Below, in pieces: positions 6,888 to 9,776 of a stretch of DNA of 9,776 nt (positions are counted from its first letter, which is position 1; each line of letters starts with the position of its first letter). The notes under the pieces were generated by a model. That model saw only the letters and a program-made list of their open reading frames with translations, made no database searches and was not told the DNA's origin. The stretch covers positions 13,752-23,527 of the forward strand of contig CAKMZU010000010.1 of the NCBI GenBank assembly GCA_929200485.1, written 5' to 3'. A program made the translations under genes and the position numbers. Source of the DNA: an uncultured Gammaproteobacteria bacterium. Its GTDB lineage: Bacteria > Pseudomonadota > Gammaproteobacteria > Pseudomonadales > DT-91.

Positions 6888-7886
6888 ATGCCGGCAAATG
6901 CGGACATGCCGATCTTGATTGTAGACGACACAAAATTTAGTGCAGCGGTTATACTCAAGTGCTTAAGTGAAGGCGACTATGACAATGTACGTCACGTAGA
7001 CAATGCAGAAGATGCGTTGTCATTACTTGAACGCTACCCTATCCCTATCGTTATTGCCGACTGGCAAATGCCCAAAGTCGACGGGCTTGCACTCACACGA
7101 AAAATCAGACACCTCGATGAAAAGCTAAATCGTTATACCTATATCCTCATGCTAACAGCCAAAGATGGCGAAGATCATTTAGCCCTTGCTTTTAATGAAG
7201 GCATTGATGACTTTGTCAATAAATCTGCAATGAAACAACAACTTTTACCAAGGTTATTTGCCGCATCAAGAATCACTGCCAAACAAAAGCTCGAACAAAA
7301 CCGCAAACATGCACTATCAAAGGAAAACAGCCGCCTTGAGAGACAAAACCATCAGCTCAAATCCAGACTGACAATCGATGGCTTAACAGGCTTTGACAAC
7401 ATAAATTCAGCTGAAAAAAAACTGACATCTCACATTGAGTACACCCAATCAAGGGGTGGTGCCTGTTGCTTGATTGTCATCAAAATCCTCTTAAAAGGCC
7501 ACGGGCTAAACCACCTTCCAACCACCATCCTTCAAGAAATTATTCAAGGTGTCGGCCTGCGTTTAAAAGCCTCTGTTCGTCCACTTGATGAACTTGCACG
7601 AGTTTCCCCCTTTGAATTTGCCATCATTACGCAATTTCCTGATACAGATGAAACCCGAGCCTTCGCATTCAAACGCATTTATTCTCAGCTCACCCAAAAA
7701 GCCTTTAAAACCAATATGGGATATCAACAAATCGATATCGGCTTATCGATTGTTACCTCAACTGCTGAAGAGGTTGTCACAGCTGAACAAATGCTATCAA
7801 AAGCCAAAAATTTGATCGATTCGTGTAGTGACTCAAAAAACATTCAACTGTATGCTTTTAACACAGAAAAAGAACAGGTACGATAA
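6888..7886 (+). CDS. Response regulator with degenerate GGDEF domain
   Basis: The 332-residue protein has an N-terminal receiver domain (about 8-125) with all phosphotransfer residues: acidic pair Asp13/Asp14 in LIVDDTKF, phospho-acceptor Asp58 in IADWQMP, Thr90 and Lys112. A short charged, probably coiled-coil linker (about 130-162) leads to a diguanylate-cyclase-like domain (about 163-327) entered by the family's DGLTG motif. The catalytic signature is replaced by SPFEF (240-244), and the metal-binding DLDxFK motif is missing, so it should not make c-di-GMP. The inhibitory-site pattern RxxD (Arg231-Asp234) is kept at the canonical distance, so c-di-GMP binding is possible. There is no membrane segment. 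The start at 6888 is supported by AAGGA at 7 bases spacing. No histidine kinase gene is nearby, so it is an orphan here. Expression could come from murI read-through or a weak local promoter. Confidence 0.88.
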   Translation: MPANADMPILIVDDTKFSAAVILKCLSEGDYDNVRHVDNAEDALSLLERYPIPIVIADWQMPKVDGLALTRKIRHLDEKLNRYTYILMLTAKDGEDHLALAFNEGIDDFVNKSAMKQQLLPRLFAASRITAKQKLEQNRKHALSKENSRLERQNHQLKSRLTIDGLTGFDNINSAEKKLTSHIEYTQSRGGACCLIVIKILLKGHGLNHLPTTILQEIIQGVGLRLKASVRPLDELARVSPFEFAIITQFPDTDETRAFAFKRIYSQLTQKAFKTNMGYQQIDIGLSIVTSTAEEVVTAEQMLSKAKNLIDSCSDSKNIQLYAFNTEKEQVR

Positions 7887-7914
7887 TCGCGCCCAAACGA
7901 ATCAAATCGGCTTA

Positions 7915-7943
7915 TTGGAACGACTTCTTATAACCTTTACAAT
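7915..7943 (+). promoter_or_regulatory. Candidate sigma-70 promoter of the acyl-CoA synthetase gene
   Basis: TTGGAA (7915-7920, 4 of 6) and TACAAT (7938-7943, 5 of 6) are separated by exactly 17 bases in the short gap before the gene. Transcription would start near 7950, only about 9 bases before the ATG at 7959. The leader would then be too short for a normal Shine-Dalgarno, and none is obvious. Confidence 0.5.
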
Positions 7944-7958
7944 AAAAAAGACTTAACC

Positions 7959-9677
7959 ATGACCACTGAAAAACCTGCAAATATCGCTGACGCCTTTCAA
8001 CAATCCGTTGCTCAACTCACTGGCGCTGAAGCGCCTTGGGCCATTGATTCAAAAACTGTAGACGGCATTGACTATCGATATTATAAAAACGCGCCTACCA
8101 CCCTCATGTCGCTCATTAACGAAGGGAGAAAACACGGCGATAATGAATTTATCATTTATGAAGATGAGCGTATTAGTTTTAATGAGTTTTTCAAAAGAGC
8201 CGATGCACTATCTCTGGCCTTATCTAAAAACTTTGATATAAAAACTGGCGATACCGTCGCTATTGCCATGCGTAACTACCCTGAGTGGATGATTAGTTTC
8301 GTTGCCGTTGCTCAAACAGGCGCTACTATTGTGCCACTTAACAGCTGGGGTAAATCCGCCGAACTTTTACACGCATTAAAAGACTCTGGGGCCAAAGTCG
8401 CCTTTTTAGATCAGCAGCGTTTTGAGCTTGTCTCCAGTGAATTAAGCAGTTTAAATACCACTGCGATCATCGCCAAAGCCGAAGGCGACTATGAAAACAC
8501 CGTAGACTCACTCATTAACGCGTTTGTTCAAGAAGTCAATGAGCAAACTACATTTGCAGACAATGCAGACACAGATGATCTGGCTATCATGATGTACACC
8601 TCAGGCACGACTGGCTTACCTAAAGGCACATTATCCAGTCATCAAAACGTATGCCAAAGCATCTTTAACTTTGAATTGCTCGCCATTGCAACCGCCATGA
8701 CCGATTCTGAGCCTGTGGGAAAAATGTTAGAGCGCGGCTTCCCACCAAAAGTATTATTAGGTGTACCACTATTCCACGTCGCCGGCGCTTACAGTGTCTT
8801 CTTGCTTTCTCTTCGTGCCGGCCGCCCGATTGTCATGATGCACAAATGGGACAAAATCAAAGCGTTAGAATATATTCAAAACGAACGCTGCACCATGATG
8901 AGCGCTGTACCGACCATGTTAATGGAGCTGTTAGAGTGCAAAGAGTGGAATGATTATGACACTTCCAGCATGTTTGGCTTCGGAGCTGGCGGTAGTGTCC
9001 AACCGGCACGACTCCCTAAAACAATTTACCAAAAATTGCCTGACAGCTATCCTGGCACTGGCTATGGCATGACTGAAAGTAACGCCTGTGGTTTTGCTGC
9101 AACCGGCGCGATTTTTGCTAAAAACCCAACCAGCGCAGGAATTGCTTCACCTATCCTTGATTGCAAAGTTTTGGATGGGGCTGGTAACGAGCTACCCAAG
9201 GGCTCGGCAGGCGAAATCTATTTAAAATCACCTACAATCGCCAAAGGTTACAACAACCAACCTGAAGCGACTAAAGAAACCTTTATCGACGGCTGGTTAA
9301 AAACTGGAGATATTGGCTACATTAACGAAGATGGCTATTTGTTTATCACCGACCGAATTAAAGACATGATTATTCGAGGCGGCGAGAATATCTATTCCGT
9401 TGAAGTGGAAGCCGCAGCCTTAACCCACGATCAGGTTCTTGAAGCTGCTGCTTTTGGATTGCCGCATGACACCTTGGGTGAAGAACTCGCTTTGGCGGTT
9501 TACATGGATTCAAATGATTTATCCGAAGAAGCCATTCAGCAGCATATTGCTTCACAACTGGCTGGCTTTAAAGTGCCTTCTCAGGTATTCATCGAATCCT
9601 CACCACTACCTAAAAATGCCACACAAAAAATCTTAAAAAATAAGATTAAAGAAAACATTCTTGAGGCCACATCTTAA
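7959..9677 (+). CDS. AMP-forming acyl-CoA synthetase/ligase (class I adenylate-forming)
   Basis: The enzyme activates a carboxylic acid with ATP to an acyl-AMP and normally transfers the acyl group to CoA. The 572-residue protein has the full ANL-superfamily motif set. The ATP loop is MMYTSGTTGLPKG (211-223). VPLFHVAG (269-276) is the A4-type motif, and YGMTES (369-374) is the A5 motif. WLKTGDIG (446-453) holds the ribose-binding Asp451. DRIKDMIIRGGENI (465-478) is the hinge and A8 region. The C-terminal catalytic lysine is Lys557 in PKNATQKILK, where the usual Gly before it is Gln. The first ~50 residues precede the core. It resembles medium- and long-chain fatty acyl-CoA ligases, but the substrate is not decidable and the neighbours give no pathway. 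No signal or membrane segment is seen, so it is probably cytoplasmic. The start is ATG at 7959, without a clear Shine-Dalgarno. Confidence 0.88.
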   Translation: MTTEKPANIADAFQQSVAQLTGAEAPWAIDSKTVDGIDYRYYKNAPTTLMSLINEGRKHGDNEFIIYEDERISFNEFFKRADALSLALSKNFDIKTGDTVAIAMRNYPEWMISFVAVAQTGATIVPLNSWGKSAELLHALKDSGAKVAFLDQQRFELVSSELSSLNTTAIIAKAEGDYENTVDSLINAFVQEVNEQTTFADNADTDDLAIMMYTSGTTGLPKGTLSSHQNVCQSIFNFELLAIATAMTDSEPVGKMLERGFPPKVLLGVPLFHVAGAYSVFLLSLRAGRPIVMMHKWDKIKALEYIQNERCTMMSAVPTMLMELLECKEWNDYDTSSMFGFGAGGSVQPARLPKTIYQKLPDSYPGTGYGMTESNACGFAATGAIFAKNPTSAGIASPILDCKVLDGAGNELPKGSAGEIYLKSPTIAKGYNNQPEATKETFIDGWLKTGDIGYINEDGYLFITDRIKDMIIRGGENIYSVEVEAAALTHDQVLEAAAFGLPHDTLGEELALAVYMDSNDLSEEAIQQHIASQLAGFKVPSQVFIESSPLPKNATQKILKNKIKENILEATS

Positions 9678-9697
9678 GAGTCACCCAACTAGGGCAA

Positions 9698-9731
9698 AAA
9701 TACTGGCCGACATTAAGATCAGCCAGTATTT
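9698..9731. terminator. Probable bidirectional terminator hairpin after the synthetase gene
   Basis: AAATACTGGC (9698-9707) and GCCAGTATTT (9722-9731) form a perfect 10-bp stem with a 14-base loop, 20 bases after the synthetase stop. The stem base is A-rich on one side (AAAAA from 9696) and T-rich on the other. That would allow termination from either direction, although the T-run on the plus strand is short and broken by an A. The inverted repeat is certain; terminator function is likely. Confidence 0.65.
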
Positions 9732-9776
9732 ATCACTAGACTTAACGCTCACCACCCATCTATCGCAAACCAAGCC

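Noticed and set aside
9370..9636. Open frames on both strands inside the 3' end of the synthetase gene.
   Set aside because: They overlap conserved motifs of the synthetase and are shadows of its coding sequence.
9749..9776. The minus strand at the right edge reads eight residues (ending in Ile-Asp-Gly-Trp) then TGA, which could be the C-terminus of a convergent gene.
   Set aside because: Eight codons are too few to support a gene. Only its position opposite the bidirectional terminator makes it plausible.

Overview
The window is a moderately AT-rich bacterial chromosome segment with tightly packed housekeeping genes. The proteins look gammaproteobacterial. The CysB is near-identical in layout to the enterobacterial regulator, the U32-family tRNA-modification protein closely matches E. 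coli TrhP/YegQ, and Alr, MurI and YajC are all recognisable. A marine or sulfur-oxidising gammaproteobacterium (Thiomicrospira/Hydrogenovibrio-like or similar) would fit, but that is a guess from memory and not shown by the sequence. There are no rRNA or tRNA genes, CRISPR arrays, insertion sequences or phage genes.

Layout. Positions 1-1917 hold three minus-strand genes: cysB (895-1917), an SRPBCC-fold protein (323-805), and the 5' part of an unrecognised exported protein that runs off the left edge (1-259). A 312-bp AT-rich intergenic region separates cysB from a divergent plus-strand TauE/SafE-type anion permease (2230-3030), followed by alanine racemase alr (3108-4196). The minus-strand pair yajC-trhP (5907 down to 4197) converges on alr with no spacer at all. 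Divergent from yajC is the glutamate racemase murI (6029-6820, TTG start). It is followed by a response regulator with a degenerate GGDEF domain (6888-7886) and an AMP-forming acyl-CoA synthetase (7959-9677), which ends at a hairpin that may be a bidirectional terminator (9698-9731).

How the genes fit together. CysB next to a TauE/SafE permease suggests a sulfur-compound uptake or efflux unit controlled by the cysteine regulon. Alr and MurI supply the two D-amino acids of peptidoglycan (D-Ala, D-Glu), although they are not in one operon. YajC sits with a tRNA wobble-uridine hydroxylation gene instead of its usual secD-secF partners. The receiver/degenerate-GGDEF protein has lost the catalytic signature (SPFEF in place of GGDEF) but keeps an RxxD inhibitory-site motif at the canonical spacing. 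It could therefore be a c-di-GMP receptor and not a synthase.

No obviously new multi-gene system is visible. The signals most worth a second look are the degenerate GGDEF regulator, the long inverted repeat overlapping the start codon of the SRPBCC gene, the SD-sequestering alternative hairpins ahead of the left-edge gene, and the orphan yajC-trhP arrangement.
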